NCBI RefSeq assembly: GCF_004340525.1
Contig: NZ_SLWX01000003.1
Span: 1-64,000, forward strand
DNA length: 64,000 bases
Reading direction: 5' to 3'
Source of the DNA: Chromatocurvus halotolerans
GTDB taxonomy: Bacteria; Pseudomonadota; Gammaproteobacteria; Pseudomonadales; Halieaceae
Part shown: positions 1-9,016 of the stretch, one piece after another
Position numbering within the stretch: the stretch's first letter is position 1
Layout: every line of letters starts with the position of its first letter
Notes under the pieces: generated by a model
Databases searched by the model: none
What the model was told of the DNA's origin: nothing
What the model saw: the letters and a program-made list of their open reading frames with translations, nothing else
Translations under genes and position numbers: made by a program

Positions 1-253
1 GCCTACCCTCCTCACTTTTGGCTCTGAGCTTGGATCACCGTCCTCAGCTTAACCCACGATATTTGAGGACGGGTAGGTCACTACATAATGTCTAGTGGGG
101 TACGAGCGGCGCCCGCGCCGTGCGCCGCCGCGCAATGCATTGAGAAAATCCGAAGGTCTGCAATAATGTGCGCGCTTTGCAGGGCGCCGGACACGGCGTC
201 CACCCGCTGGAAGCAGGAACCGGCGCATCCATGAACCACGGCACGAGGTAGCT
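1..253. other. Leader region without a recognisable gene
   Basis: No convincing coding sequence is visible on either strand. A 9-bp inverted repeat (38-46 with 64-72, 17-nt loop) may be the end of an upstream transcription unit outside the window. A GAGG Shine-Dalgarno-like sequence just before 254 belongs to the next gene. Confidence 0.5.
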
Positions 254-1450
254 ATGCCCGACGATTCGTTTTTGCACACTCTCGCCGCGCGCAACCCGGT
301 GCAGGGTGCCATGCAGCACTCTGCCGGCCGACGTCGCTTCCTGCAGGCGATGGCCGCCGGCGGGGCCGCCGCGACCCTGCCGCTGGAGTTGCTCGCGCAA
401 CCCTCCCGCCCGCTGTCGCTGCTCACCTGGGATGCCTACGCCGACTCGCGCCTGCACAGGCTCTGGAAAGAGCAGGGTGGTGGCGACATCCGCTACGAAA
501 TTCATATATCCGATCCGACGTCGGTGAACCGTCTGCGCGCCGGCGAGACCTCCATCTGGGATTTCATCAACGTGAACAATCCCTGGGCGCGCAACGAACT
601 GTGGCCTGCGGGGCTGATCCGCTCACTGCCGCGAGACCGCTTCGAGCCGCTGTACTCGCAGATGGCGGACAAGTTCCAGATGCCCTACAAGTGGGCGATG
701 AGTGAGGACGGCGAGGACCTGCTCGGCATTGTGCAGCGCTATGAGACCTTCGACTTCGTCGTGAATTCCGATGTGATTTCGCCACAGCTGGCAAAGGACG
801 AGGGTTGGGACCTGTTCAACAACCCGGATTTCGCCCGGCGTTACGGGATTCTCGCCTACGAGGACTGGAACGTCATGGATATCTGCATGGGCGCCGGGAT
901 TCACCCCTTCAAGGTCAAGACCGAAGCAGAGGTTGCGAAGTTCGCCGAGACCTGTCGGCGCTGGATCGATAACGCGGCGTTCATCACGACAGATTTCGTG
1001 CAGCTGAATCTGGCGCTGATGAACCGTGAAATCGACCTGTATTTCACCGGCGGCACTTACACCACCGCCGCTGCGCGCCTCGAGGGTATTGCCGAGCTCC
1101 ACGCCATCACGCCGAACCACGGCCCCGCAGATGGCAAGGGCGGCATCAACTGGATTGAAATCAACTCTGCGGTGGCGAATCCGAACCCGCATGACAGGGC
1201 GCTGGACTTTCTGGAGTTCATCACCACCCCGGATGCCGCCGAAATCATCGCGCGGGGGAACGGTAATCTGCAGCCGGTCAGCCAGATGGCCCAGCCGGAA
1301 CTGATGCGCCGCTTCTCCCGCGATGAGCTTGCGGCGATTCAGTGGGACGAGTTCGACGAGCGCATTGGCAATGCCGTGGAGTTCGATGTGGTGCCCGACT
1401 ACGACAGGCTGTACGACATATATTCCGCTGCCATGCGCGCGCGGGGCTAG
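254..1450 (+). CDS. Spermidine/putrescine-type ABC transporter substrate-binding protein (Tat-exported)
   Basis: Predicted periplasmic solute-binding protein of the PotD/PotF-like family, 398 aa. Residues 26-31 (RRRFLQ) followed by an Ala/Gly-rich hydrophobic stretch ending in LLAQ form a twin-arginine signal. The mature part starts with a strand of the form LSLLTWDAYAD, typical of the family. The ATG at 254 has GAGG about 6 nt upstream; an internal ATG at 311 would also keep the Tat signal. It is the first gene of a four-gene transporter operon, 3 nt before the ATPase. Polyamine is the family default; the true ligand could be another cation or small organic solute. Confidence 0.85.
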   Translation: MPDDSFLHTLAARNPVQGAMQHSAGRRRFLQAMAAGGAAATLPLELLAQPSRPLSLLTWDAYADSRLHRLWKEQGGGDIRYEIHISDPTSVNRLRAGETSIWDFINVNNPWARNELWPAGLIRSLPRDRFEPLYSQMADKFQMPYKWAMSEDGEDLLGIVQRYETFDFVVNSDVISPQLAKDEGWDLFNNPDFARRYGILAYEDWNVMDICMGAGIHPFKVKTEAEVAKFAETCRRWIDNAAFITTDFVQLNLALMNREIDLYFTGGTYTTAAARLEGIAELHAITPNHGPADGKGGINWIEINSAVANPNPHDRALDFLEFITTPDAAEIIARGNGNLQPVSQMAQPELMRRFSRDELAAIQWDEFDERIGNAVEFDVVPDYDRLYDIYSAAMRARG

Positions 1451-1453
1451 CGC

Positions 1454-2512
1454 ATGGCCACGGTAACGCCCGAGGGCGGCACGGCCGTGCCGGCACTGTC
1501 ATTGCAGGAAATCACCCGCCGCTTCGGTGCGCTGACGGCAGTCGACGCGGTAACGCTGGATATCGCCGAGGGCGAGTTCTTCACCATCGTGGGTCCATCG
1601 GGCAGCGGCAAGTCGACGCTGGTGCGGCTGCTCGCAGGTCTTGAGGTGCCGACCGCCGGAACACTGCTGCTGCGTGGAGAGGACATTACCCGGCAGCCGG
1701 CAAACCAGCGTCCCACGGCTATGGTCTTTCAGTCACTGGCGCTGTTTGATCATCGCAGCGTGGGGCAGAACATTGAGTTTGCCATGAAGATGAAGGGCGT
1801 GGCGCCGCCGGCCCGGCGCGAGCGTGCGCTGGAACTGCTGTCACTATTGCGACTGCCCCGGGATTACTACGACCGCGCGGTCACCCAGTGCTCCGGTGGC
1901 GAGCGTCAGCGGGTGGCCATGGCGCGGGCGCTGGCGTCCGACCCGGAGATCCTGTTTTTTGACGAGCCACTGTCCGCGCTCGACTACCGGCTGCGCAAAA
2001 CCCTGGAAGTGGAGCTGAAGGAGCTGCACCAGCGAACGGGCAAGACCTTCATCTACATCACCCACAGCCTGGAAGAGGCCATGGTGATGTCAGACCGCAT
2101 TGCCATCATGCAGGACGGGCGCTTTGTGCAGGTCGGCACGCCACAGGATATCTACCAGCGGCCGCGCAACCGCTTCGTGGCCGGCTTCATGGGTGAAGTC
2201 AACATTCTGGAGATCCGCGGCAGAGGGGAAAGCGCGCGGTTTGCGGGTCTCGACCTGCCCGCGCCTGAGGTTGCCGGTGCTTACGCCGTGCTGCGTCCGG
2301 AGGCATTGCAGGCGGGAGACGGTGGCAGCGTCCGCTTTGACGCCGATATCGTTCAGCGACTCATGCTCGGATCGCGAACGCAGTATCACCTGCGGGTGGG
2401 TGATCTGGCGCTGATCGCGGAAATCGGCGCCGGCGTCGGCAACCTGATGGAGCCCGGTCAGCGCACGCGCTTCAGCTTTGACCCCGACGATATCGCCTGG
2501 GTCGCCGAATGA
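1454..2512 (+). CDS. ABC transporter ATP-binding protein (PotA-like)
   Basis: Energising ATPase of the polyamine-type importer, 352 aa. Walker A GPSGSGKST lies at about residues 47-55, the signature motif is CSGGERQRVAMARAL, and Walker B is ILFFDEPLSALD with the switch histidine in ITHSLEEA. The region after residue 240 fits a TOBE-type regulatory domain. It starts 3 nt after the binding-protein stop and overlaps the first permease start by 4 nt (ATGA), so translation is probably coupled. Confidence 0.9.
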   Translation: MATVTPEGGTAVPALSLQEITRRFGALTAVDAVTLDIAEGEFFTIVGPSGSGKSTLVRLLAGLEVPTAGTLLLRGEDITRQPANQRPTAMVFQSLALFDHRSVGQNIEFAMKMKGVAPPARRERALELLSLLRLPRDYYDRAVTQCSGGERQRVAMARALASDPEILFFDEPLSALDYRLRKTLEVELKELHQRTGKTFIYITHSLEEAMVMSDRIAIMQDGRFVQVGTPQDIYQRPRNRFVAGFMGEVNILEIRGRGESARFAGLDLPAPEVAGAYAVLRPEALQAGDGGSVRFDADIVQRLMLGSRTQYHLRVGDLALIAEIGAGVGNLMEPGQRTRFSFDPDDIAWVAE

Positions 2513-3351
2513 GAACCCGTCCCGGACCCTGGCTGGCCGCGCCGACGGCGCTGTTCCTGCTGGCTTTTTTCGCCATGCCGCTGCTGATCGTCAGCTGGTA
2601 CAGCCTGATGCCGCCGCGCACCTTTTCCATGCTGGGCGCGCCGACACTCGCCAACTACGCTGCCGCCTTCTCGGATGGTTATGAAAAGCCTCTCCTCTGG
2701 TCGATGCTGGGCGCCACCCTGACCACCCTGATCTGCGCCCTCATGGCCTGGCCAACGGCAAAGATCCTGCATGCCCACGCCGGCCGCGCCGCGAGCATCA
2801 TTACCGCACTGATCGCCCTGCCCATTTTCATCTCCGAAAGCGTGCGATTGTTTGGTTTCTCCATGTTCCTGTTGCCGCGGGGCGGCATTCTCGCTGGCTC
2901 CCTCAACGCCTGGTTCGATATCCAGATCGGTTCCATCCTGAACACACGCCTCGCCGCGCTGCTCGGCATGATCTACGTGTATTTTCCCTTCATGCTGTTT
3001 CCGCTGCTGCTTGGCGTCTCGCTGATCCCGGAAGATCGGCTGGAGGCTGCGCGCGATCTCGGTGCCGGACGCTGGGCCCTGTTCCGCGAGATCGAGCTGC
3101 CACTGGCGGCTCCCGGCCTGATGATCGGCGCGCTGCTGACCTTCGTGCTGTGCCTGGGCGCCAATGCCGAGGCGGCAATTCTCGGCGGAAGGGCAGTGAC
3201 CGTGATCTCCGCGGCCATCGAACAGCGCTTCAGCTACGCGCAGGACTGGCCCATGGGGGCTGCGCTCACCGTAATCGTGATTCTGGTGACCGCGGCGGTC
3301 GTCTGGCCCGTGCTGCGTCGCGTCGACCTGAACCGGATTATCCAGCGATGA
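2509..3351 (+). CDS. ABC transporter permease (PotB-like)
   Basis: Inner-membrane permease of the polyamine-type importer, 280 aa, with about six hydrophobic segments. The cytoplasmic coupling loop is of EAA type (EAARDLGAGRWALFREIELP, about residues 178-197). The start overlaps the ATPase stop and the end overlaps the second permease start, both as ATGA, so the three genes form a tight operon. Confidence 0.88.
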   Translation: MRTRPGPWLAAPTALFLLAFFAMPLLIVSWYSLMPPRTFSMLGAPTLANYAAAFSDGYEKPLLWSMLGATLTTLICALMAWPTAKILHAHAGRAASIITALIALPIFISESVRLFGFSMFLLPRGGILAGSLNAWFDIQIGSILNTRLAALLGMIYVYFPFMLFPLLLGVSLIPEDRLEAARDLGAGRWALFREIELPLAAPGLMIGALLTFVLCLGANAEAAILGGRAVTVISAAIEQRFSYAQDWPMGAALTVIVILVTAAVVWPVLRRVDLNRIIQR

Positions 3352-4136
3352 TCCGCGATCGCCACGTGCGCTATCTGAAAGCCGTCTGGATCGGCACCAT
3401 CATCCTGCTGCTGTACATTCCCATCGTGTCCGTGGTGCTGGTATCGCTGGCCAACACCCGCTACATGCGCTTCCCGCACCGGGTCTGGAGCCTCGACGCG
3501 TATCGGGAGGCGGTTGACTCATTCACCACCTGGAGCATCCACCTGGTGTCCCTGCAGATGGCCCTGTGCGTGGTGATCATGGCGGTGGTGCTCGGGACGC
3601 TGGGGGCGATGGCGTTTGCCCGCTACGACTGGCATGGCCGAAGTGTCTTCCAGCGCCTGATCGTGCTGCCGATCTTTTTCCCGCAGCCGGTGCTGGGGCT
3701 GGCGCTGCTGCTGTCGTTCTCGGCACTGGGCATTACCCCCGGCTGGAAAACCGCCGTTATCGCCCACGCAGTGTGGATCGTGCCCATCGTAACGCTGGTG
3801 ATTTCTATCCGCCTGTTCGGCTACGACGTCGCCCAGGAAGAGGCGGCCTTTGATCTCGGCGCCAGCCGCTGGCAGGTGGCAAGGGAGGTCACGTTTCCCG
3901 CCCTCTGGCCGGGCATCTTCTCCGGGGCCCTGTTCGCCTTCCTGCTGTCCTGGTCGAACCTGCCGCTGTCGATATTCACCAGTGGGGCGGACACGCCGCT
4001 GCCGGTATGGCTGTTTTCACGCACAGCCACGAATTATTCACCCTTGGTGCCGGCGGTCGCGGTGATCGGTACCGTGATCTCGGCGCTGCTCGTGATCTTG
4101 CTTCTCGTGCTGCGGCGACTTTTTCGGCGCGCGTGA
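3348..4136 (+). CDS. ABC transporter permease (PotC-like)
   Basis: Second membrane subunit of the importer, 262 aa. The start is taken at 3348 (MIRDRHVRYLK), overlapping the previous stop by 4 nt. The open frame extends further upstream, but only as a shadow of the first permease. The EAA loop is EEAAFDLGASRWQVAREVTFP-like (about residues 163-183). The segment after this loop matches family permeases (LLSWSNLPLSIFTSG). Confidence 0.88.
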   Translation: MIRDRHVRYLKAVWIGTIILLLYIPIVSVVLVSLANTRYMRFPHRVWSLDAYREAVDSFTTWSIHLVSLQMALCVVIMAVVLGTLGAMAFARYDWHGRSVFQRLIVLPIFFPQPVLGLALLLSFSALGITPGWKTAVIAHAVWIVPIVTLVISIRLFGYDVAQEEAAFDLGASRWQVAREVTFPALWPGIFSGALFAFLLSWSNLPLSIFTSGADTPLPVWLFSRTATNYSPLVPAVAVIGTVISALLVILLLVLRRLFRRA

Positions 4137-4147
4137 CGCTGTGGCCC

Positions 4148-5167
4148 ATGACAATCCGCGTGCTTATCGCCAGTTACCTTGAACCTGAGTACGTGGAGCA
4201 AATTCGTCAGGTGGATTCCCGCCTCGACGTGATTTATGAACCTTCCCTCGTTGCCAGGCCCCGTTACGTTGCTGATCACAAGGGTGAGGCCTTCATCCGG
4301 TCGGCCGGGGAAGAAGAACGCTGGAGACAATACCTCGGGCAGGCGGAGGTGATCTTTGACTTCGACCAGACCCATCTCGACGACCTGCCAGAGCTCGCCG
4401 GGCGCGCCAGATGGTTGCAGACTACCAGTTCCGGGGTTGCACGATTTATCGTCGAGCACGGTTATGACAGGCGCATGCCAGACACGGTCTTTACCAATGC
4501 CGCCGGCATACACGCCCAGCCACTGGCCGAGTTCTGCTTCATGGTCATGACGATGTTCAACAAGAATGTCCTCAGCGTTCTGGAAGACCAGAAAGCCAGG
4601 CGCTGGGAGCGCTATGCGGGCCTTGATTTAAGCAACAGGACGCTGGTCATCGTGGGCCTCGGCAAGGTCGGCCAGGAAGTCGCTCGCCTCGCGAAACAGT
4701 TCAGGATGAACGTCATCGGTGTGAAGCAAGCAATAAAAAATGCCGATCTGAGTGCGTTGAACGTTGACGCGCTTTATGGCGCCGGGGATCTGGATCATGT
4801 TCTGCCCATGGCCGAATTCCTGGTGTTGATCGCCCCACACACGGCGGAAACAGAAAAAATGATGGGGGAGAAACAGTTTTCCCTGATGCCCCAGGGCGCC
4901 GTTCTTATCAACATTGGCAGAGGCGCCCTTGTGGATGAGCCGGCTCTGGTAGCGGCCCTGCAGAATGGGCATCTTCGTGGCGCAGGGCTGGACGTTTTTG
5001 AAACGGAGCCACTACCCGGGCACAGCCCGTTCTGGCACATGCCCAATGTCATTGTGAGCCCTCACTCAGCCAGTACGACAAACAATGAGAACCGCTTGAT
5101 AACCGATCTGTTCTGTCAGAACCTGAAACGCTACCTGGCGGGCAAGCCGCTGATCAATGTTGTGTGA
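4148..5167 (+). CDS. D-2-hydroxyacid dehydrogenase family protein
   Basis: Predicted cytoplasmic NAD(P)-dependent oxidoreductase interconverting a 2-hydroxyacid and a 2-oxoacid, 339 aa. The Rossmann fold is marked by VGLGKVGQEVARLA. The catalytic set is present: Arg in INIGRGALVDE, Glu in DVFETEPLP and His in VIVSPHSAS. The start at 4148 (MTIRVLIASYLEPEY) is chosen over the longer frame at 4007 because the upstream part overlaps the permease gene. It lies 11 nt after the transporter operon, so the transported solute may be, or become, a 2-hydroxyacid. The exact substrate is unknown. Confidence 0.85.
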   Translation: MTIRVLIASYLEPEYVEQIRQVDSRLDVIYEPSLVARPRYVADHKGEAFIRSAGEEERWRQYLGQAEVIFDFDQTHLDDLPELAGRARWLQTTSSGVARFIVEHGYDRRMPDTVFTNAAGIHAQPLAEFCFMVMTMFNKNVLSVLEDQKARRWERYAGLDLSNRTLVIVGLGKVGQEVARLAKQFRMNVIGVKQAIKNADLSALNVDALYGAGDLDHVLPMAEFLVLIAPHTAETEKMMGEKQFSLMPQGAVLINIGRGALVDEPALVAALQNGHLRGAGLDVFETEPLPGHSPFWHMPNVIVSPHSASTTNNENRLITDLFCQNLKRYLAGKPLINVV

Positions 5168-5193
5168 TCCTCAGCACAGCGGGTGCTTAATCC

Positions 5194-6357
5194 ATGTTTG
5201 ACCCGGCCACAGAGACGACGGCAATCACGCTTATACTGGCGCTGACCGTTCTCAGTGCCATCTGGATGGAAAAGAACATACCCGCCTTCAGAAAAATAGG
5301 CGCCGCCGCGCTCAGCATCATCATCGGGATGCTGCTGTCCAATATCGGTGTTATTCCGGGGGAGTCCGTGGTTTATGATTTCTTCCGCGGGCCAGGGGTG
5401 CTGGCCGGCATCACCCTGTTTCTCCTGACGGTAGATCTGGACTCCATCAGACGAGCGGGCGGTCCAATGCTGAAAGCGTTTTTGCTCGGGGCCTGCGGGG
5501 CGGCGTTGGGGGGTGCCGTCATGGGTCTTGTTTTTGCCGATGCCATCGGTCCCGAGACGTGGAAGCTGTCAGGACAGTTTGCCGCAACCTATATTGGCGG
5601 CGGGGTGAACTTTGCGGCCGTCGGACAGGAACTGGACACATCCGGCGAATACTTTACTGCGGGCGTTGCCGCCGACGTTATCGTAACGGCTATCTGGTTG
5701 ATTGCCTGCATCACGATCCCCGAGTTTTTCGGCAAGAAAGACGTGGACCCACAAGGTGTACCCGCGAATGCTGTGGCCGACGTCGACGTGCTGCAGAAGT
5801 CCCGTGTTGGCAACCTGCTCAATTCCAGTGGAAAGCCAATCACGCTCTGGGACCTGGCTCTGCTGCTGTCAATTGTCATGAGCTGCCTCTGGCTGTCACG
5901 CGTTATCAGTACTCTGGTACCCCTTGTCCCCATGATCATCTGGCTTACCACGCTGGTATTGATCCTTGCACAATTCCCGGTGATCAAGAGAATTTCGGGC
6001 GGTCTCGTGCTGGGTAATTACTTGTTGCTGCTGTTTCTGGCAACCAATGGTGCGATCTCTGTTGTGGCCAGGATTATCGAGATAGGCCCCGTAATATTCT
6101 ACTTTGCCCTGGGAACCGTGCTGATCCACGGCGTCATTATTTTTGCTGTGGGCATGATGCTTAAAATAGATGCCACCGTGATTGCTATTGCGTCGCAGGC
6201 GAATGTTGGAGGCGCCTCGTCTGCAATGGCGATAGCAGGGGCAAGGGGCGTTCCGCATTTGATTTTGCCGGGTATTGCCGTGGGTTTGCTGGGCACAGCG
6301 CTTGGCAACTACGTTGGACTGGTCATTGCCAATGTTATGAGGCTCGTCATCGTTTGA
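5194..6357 (+). CDS. DUF819-family integral membrane protein
   Basis: A polytopic inner-membrane protein of 387 aa with about ten or more hydrophobic segments. Gly-rich helices such as YIGGGVNFAAVGQELDTSG and SQANVGGASSAMAIAGARG are typical of the DUF819 (YjcL-like) family. The biochemical role of that family is not established; an ion- or solute-transporter-like fold is plausible. It starts 26 nt after the dehydrogenase stop in the same direction, so it is probably cotranscribed. By eye the sequence is somewhat less GC-rich than later genes. Confidence 0.75.
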   Translation: MFDPATETTAITLILALTVLSAIWMEKNIPAFRKIGAAALSIIIGMLLSNIGVIPGESVVYDFFRGPGVLAGITLFLLTVDLDSIRRAGGPMLKAFLLGACGAALGGAVMGLVFADAIGPETWKLSGQFAATYIGGGVNFAAVGQELDTSGEYFTAGVAADVIVTAIWLIACITIPEFFGKKDVDPQGVPANAVADVDVLQKSRVGNLLNSSGKPITLWDLALLLSIVMSCLWLSRVISTLVPLVPMIIWLTTLVLILAQFPVIKRISGGLVLGNYLLLLFLATNGAISVVARIIEIGPVIFYFALGTVLIHGVIIFAVGMMLKIDATVIAIASQANVGGASSAMAIAGARGVPHLILPGIAVGLLGTALGNYVGLVIANVMRLVIV

Positions 6358-6417
6358 CGGGCTGGGCCAAAATGCGCAGTCTCCGTAGTTTACGGGAACA
6401 CGACAGAGAGGCATCCG

Positions 6418-8493
6418 ATGAAAAAACGATCCACTGTAGTTACAGCTCTGTTCATCCTGTTACTGGCGCCGTTCGTTGCCATCGTGCAGGCACAGGACGC
6501 TCGACTTAGCGCCGAGGATTACCTGGAGTTTGAGCAGGTTACGGATCCGCAGGTTTCTCCCGATGGCAGGCACATCATTTACACGCGTCGAAGCGTCGAT
6601 GTCATGCAAGATCGCTGGGAATCTGCCCTGTGGATCATGGACGCCGATGGCTCACGCCACCGTTTCCTGCAGGTGGGGTCAAATCCCCGTTGGTCTCCAT
6701 CGGGAGACCGCATTCTCTTTATCGGCAAGGACAAGAACGACAAGCCACAGCTTTTCGTGCGCTGGATGGACGGAGACGGCGCCGTCTCCCAGGTTACGCG
6801 GGTGACGGTTACGCCCTCTTCCCCACACTGGTCGCCCGACGGCGAGCATATCGCGTTCGTGGCCATTGTGCCGGCTGAGGATCCCTGGAAAATCGACATG
6901 CCGAAAGTGCCCGAGGGCGCCGAATGGACCACACCACCCATGGTTCTGGATCGTTTGCACTATCGCCAGGACCGCGTCGGCTATACAGAACCCGGCTTTT
7001 CTCACCTGTTCGTCGTGCCCGCTTCGTCTGGCACGGCCAAAGAGCTGACCGAGGGAGAGTGGCACGTCGGTGCGCAGTTTGATGGACTGTTTGAGGGAGC
7101 GGGAATCAGCTGGATGCCGGACAGCAAAACGATCCTGTTCGATGGCTGGAATGAGCCGGATGGTGACCTCGCTTACCGGCGCTCTCACATTTATGCCATC
7201 GATATGGAATCCCGCGGCATCACTCAGCTGACGGATACTCCTGGCTTCTGGTCCGCTCCCGTCGCCTCTGGCGATGGTCAGCAAATCGCATTCACGGGGT
7301 ATCCGGCAACGACGGCTACCTACGCGATGCCGCGCCTATACAGCATGTCCTCTGACGGCAGCAACAGGCGCAGGCTCAGCGCCGACTTTGACCGCCCGGC
7401 AAGCAAGCTGGTCTGGGACGACGATGACCGTGGCGTATTCTTCACAGCCCAGGACGAGGGCTATATCAACGTTTTCCACATGGCCCTTTCTGGCAGCGTC
7501 CGCCCTGTCACGACGGGGAAGCATGTCGTGTCACTCTCTTCACGGTCGGGCGACACGGGTGTTGGGATTGGCGCGTCTTTTCACGAGCCCGGTGATGTCG
7601 TGAGTTTTCCGCTCAATGGACGAGGCGATCCAAAGCAGCTGACCGCTGTGAACGCGGATCTGCTGGCGGGCAAGGAGCTCGGCGACACCGAGGAGATCTG
7701 GTATGAGGCCGAGGACGGCAACAGGGCGCACGGGTGGATCATCAAGCCGCCGGGGTTTGATCCCGGGAAAGAGTATCCACTGATCATGGAGATCCATGGC
7801 GGCCCCTTTGCCATGTACCAGGGTCGCTTCGTATTCAACTACCAGTTTTTCGCAGCCAATGATTTTGTGGTTCTGTTCACCAACCCACGAGGCAGCACCG
7901 GATATGGCGAGCAGTATTCCAAGGCCATTGATTTTGCCTATCCAGGGGTCGATTACCTGGACCTGATGGGTGGCGTGGATGCCGCGATCGCCGAAGGCTT
8001 CATCGATGAGAAGCGCCTGTATGTGGGTGGCTGCAGTGGCGGCGGCGTGCTGTCCAGCTGGGTTATCGGTCACACCGACCGCTTTGCCGCTGCCGCAGTG
8101 CGCTGCCCGGTCACGAACTGGATGAGCATGGCCGGCACCACGGACATTCCGTCGTTTACGTTCTCGTTCTTTGAGAAGCCGTTCTGGGAAGACCCTGGCA
8201 AATGGCTTGAGCAGTCTTCCCTGATGTACGTCGGAAACGTGAAAACACCCACAATTATCATGACGGGGGAGCAGGACCTGCGTACGCCGATGCCGCAGTC
8301 AGAAGAGTACTACGCGGCACTCAAGATGCTGGGAGTGCCAGCGAGATTGCTGCGCTTCAATGACCAGTATCACGGCACGGGGACACGACCATCGAACAAC
8401 ATTCGTACAATGCTGTACATGCTGTCCTGGTACCAGCAGTACACGCTGGATGGCGAGGTTGAGCCGGAAACCCGCGGCGGCGGGATGGATTAA
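6418..8493 (+). CDS. Exported S9-family serine peptidase (prolyl oligopeptidase type)
   Basis: A 691-aa secreted or periplasmic peptidase. An N-terminal signal peptide ends near IVQAQDARL. PD40-like propeller repeats follow (VSPDGRHIIYTR, WSPSGDRILFIG, WSPDGEHIAFVA), then a C-terminal alpha/beta-hydrolase domain. The probable triad is Ser540 in GGCSGGG, Asp620 in GEQDLRTP and His652 in DQYHGTG. The nucleophile elbow has Cys before Ser and Gly after it, unlike the common GxSYGG. SD-like AGAGAGG precedes the ATG. Acylaminoacyl-peptidase or dipeptidyl-peptidase activity is a family-based guess. Confidence 0.88.
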   Translation: MKKRSTVVTALFILLLAPFVAIVQAQDARLSAEDYLEFEQVTDPQVSPDGRHIIYTRRSVDVMQDRWESALWIMDADGSRHRFLQVGSNPRWSPSGDRILFIGKDKNDKPQLFVRWMDGDGAVSQVTRVTVTPSSPHWSPDGEHIAFVAIVPAEDPWKIDMPKVPEGAEWTTPPMVLDRLHYRQDRVGYTEPGFSHLFVVPASSGTAKELTEGEWHVGAQFDGLFEGAGISWMPDSKTILFDGWNEPDGDLAYRRSHIYAIDMESRGITQLTDTPGFWSAPVASGDGQQIAFTGYPATTATYAMPRLYSMSSDGSNRRRLSADFDRPASKLVWDDDDRGVFFTAQDEGYINVFHMALSGSVRPVTTGKHVVSLSSRSGDTGVGIGASFHEPGDVVSFPLNGRGDPKQLTAVNADLLAGKELGDTEEIWYEAEDGNRAHGWIIKPPGFDPGKEYPLIMEIHGGPFAMYQGRFVFNYQFFAANDFVVLFTNPRGSTGYGEQYSKAIDFAYPGVDYLDLMGGVDAAIAEGFIDEKRLYVGGCSGGGVLSSWVIGHTDRFAAAAVRCPVTNWMSMAGTTDIPSFTFSFFEKPFWEDPGKWLEQSSLMYVGNVKTPTIIMTGEQDLRTPMPQSEEYYAALKMLGVPARLLRFNDQYHGTGTRPSNNIRTMLYMLSWYQQYTLDGEVEPETRGGGMD

Positions 8494-8494
8494 A

Positions 8495-8880
8495 CGCTGT
8501 TGCTGCAAGCGTATCCGTAAATTCCCCGTCGGCACGGAAGCGTGACAGCATAAGGTTCGCTCGGCAATCAGTCAGGGCTATCCAGCTGACGACGATTTCG
8601 CCATTGTCGAGAATCAGCGCATCGACACGGCCATTCGTGTCCGGGCCGGCTACCAGCGTTGGCGAAGAAAAGGTCTCACCACTGTCTGACGACACGGCTA
8701 GCTGAACTCTCGGTGATTCCTCTTTTGCCGTAAACCAGGCAACCGCAACGGCCTAATGGCGTGCCGCCACCGCCGGACCGCGCTCTCCTGCGCTTCCTCT
8801 GACGCGTATACACTGGCATGCATGAGAGACACCACGAGCAATGAAAAAGGCAGTATTCGATATCTTTGTACAGTCACTTT
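8495..8880 (-). pseudogene. Remnant of an exported sialidase-like (BNR) protein
   Basis: Between the S9 peptidase and the aminotransferase, the minus strand keeps a readable stretch without its own start, about 8752 down to 8495: AVAVAWFTAKEESPRVQLAV, then SSDSGETFSSP, GRVDALILDNGEIVVSWIA and RFRADGEF. This is the pattern of exo-alpha-sialidase/BNR-like proteins. Upstream, in another frame, is a signal-peptide-like stretch (ILPFSLLVVSLMHASVYASE). That suggests a gene that lost its middle and shifted frame. The 3' side ends where the convergent peptidase begins. The rest of the 8494-9016 gap shows no gene. Confidence 0.5.
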
Positions 8881-9016
8881 GTACTCATAGCAGACGATGA
8901 AAGAATCAATGCAGATGATCGCAAGTAGATAGTCGCCGCAACATGCGCGAGACTTTTGTTCGGCCACCCTGCGCAATATCGGCTACTCTGAGCTGGACAA
9001 CAACGGTGCGAGCAAC

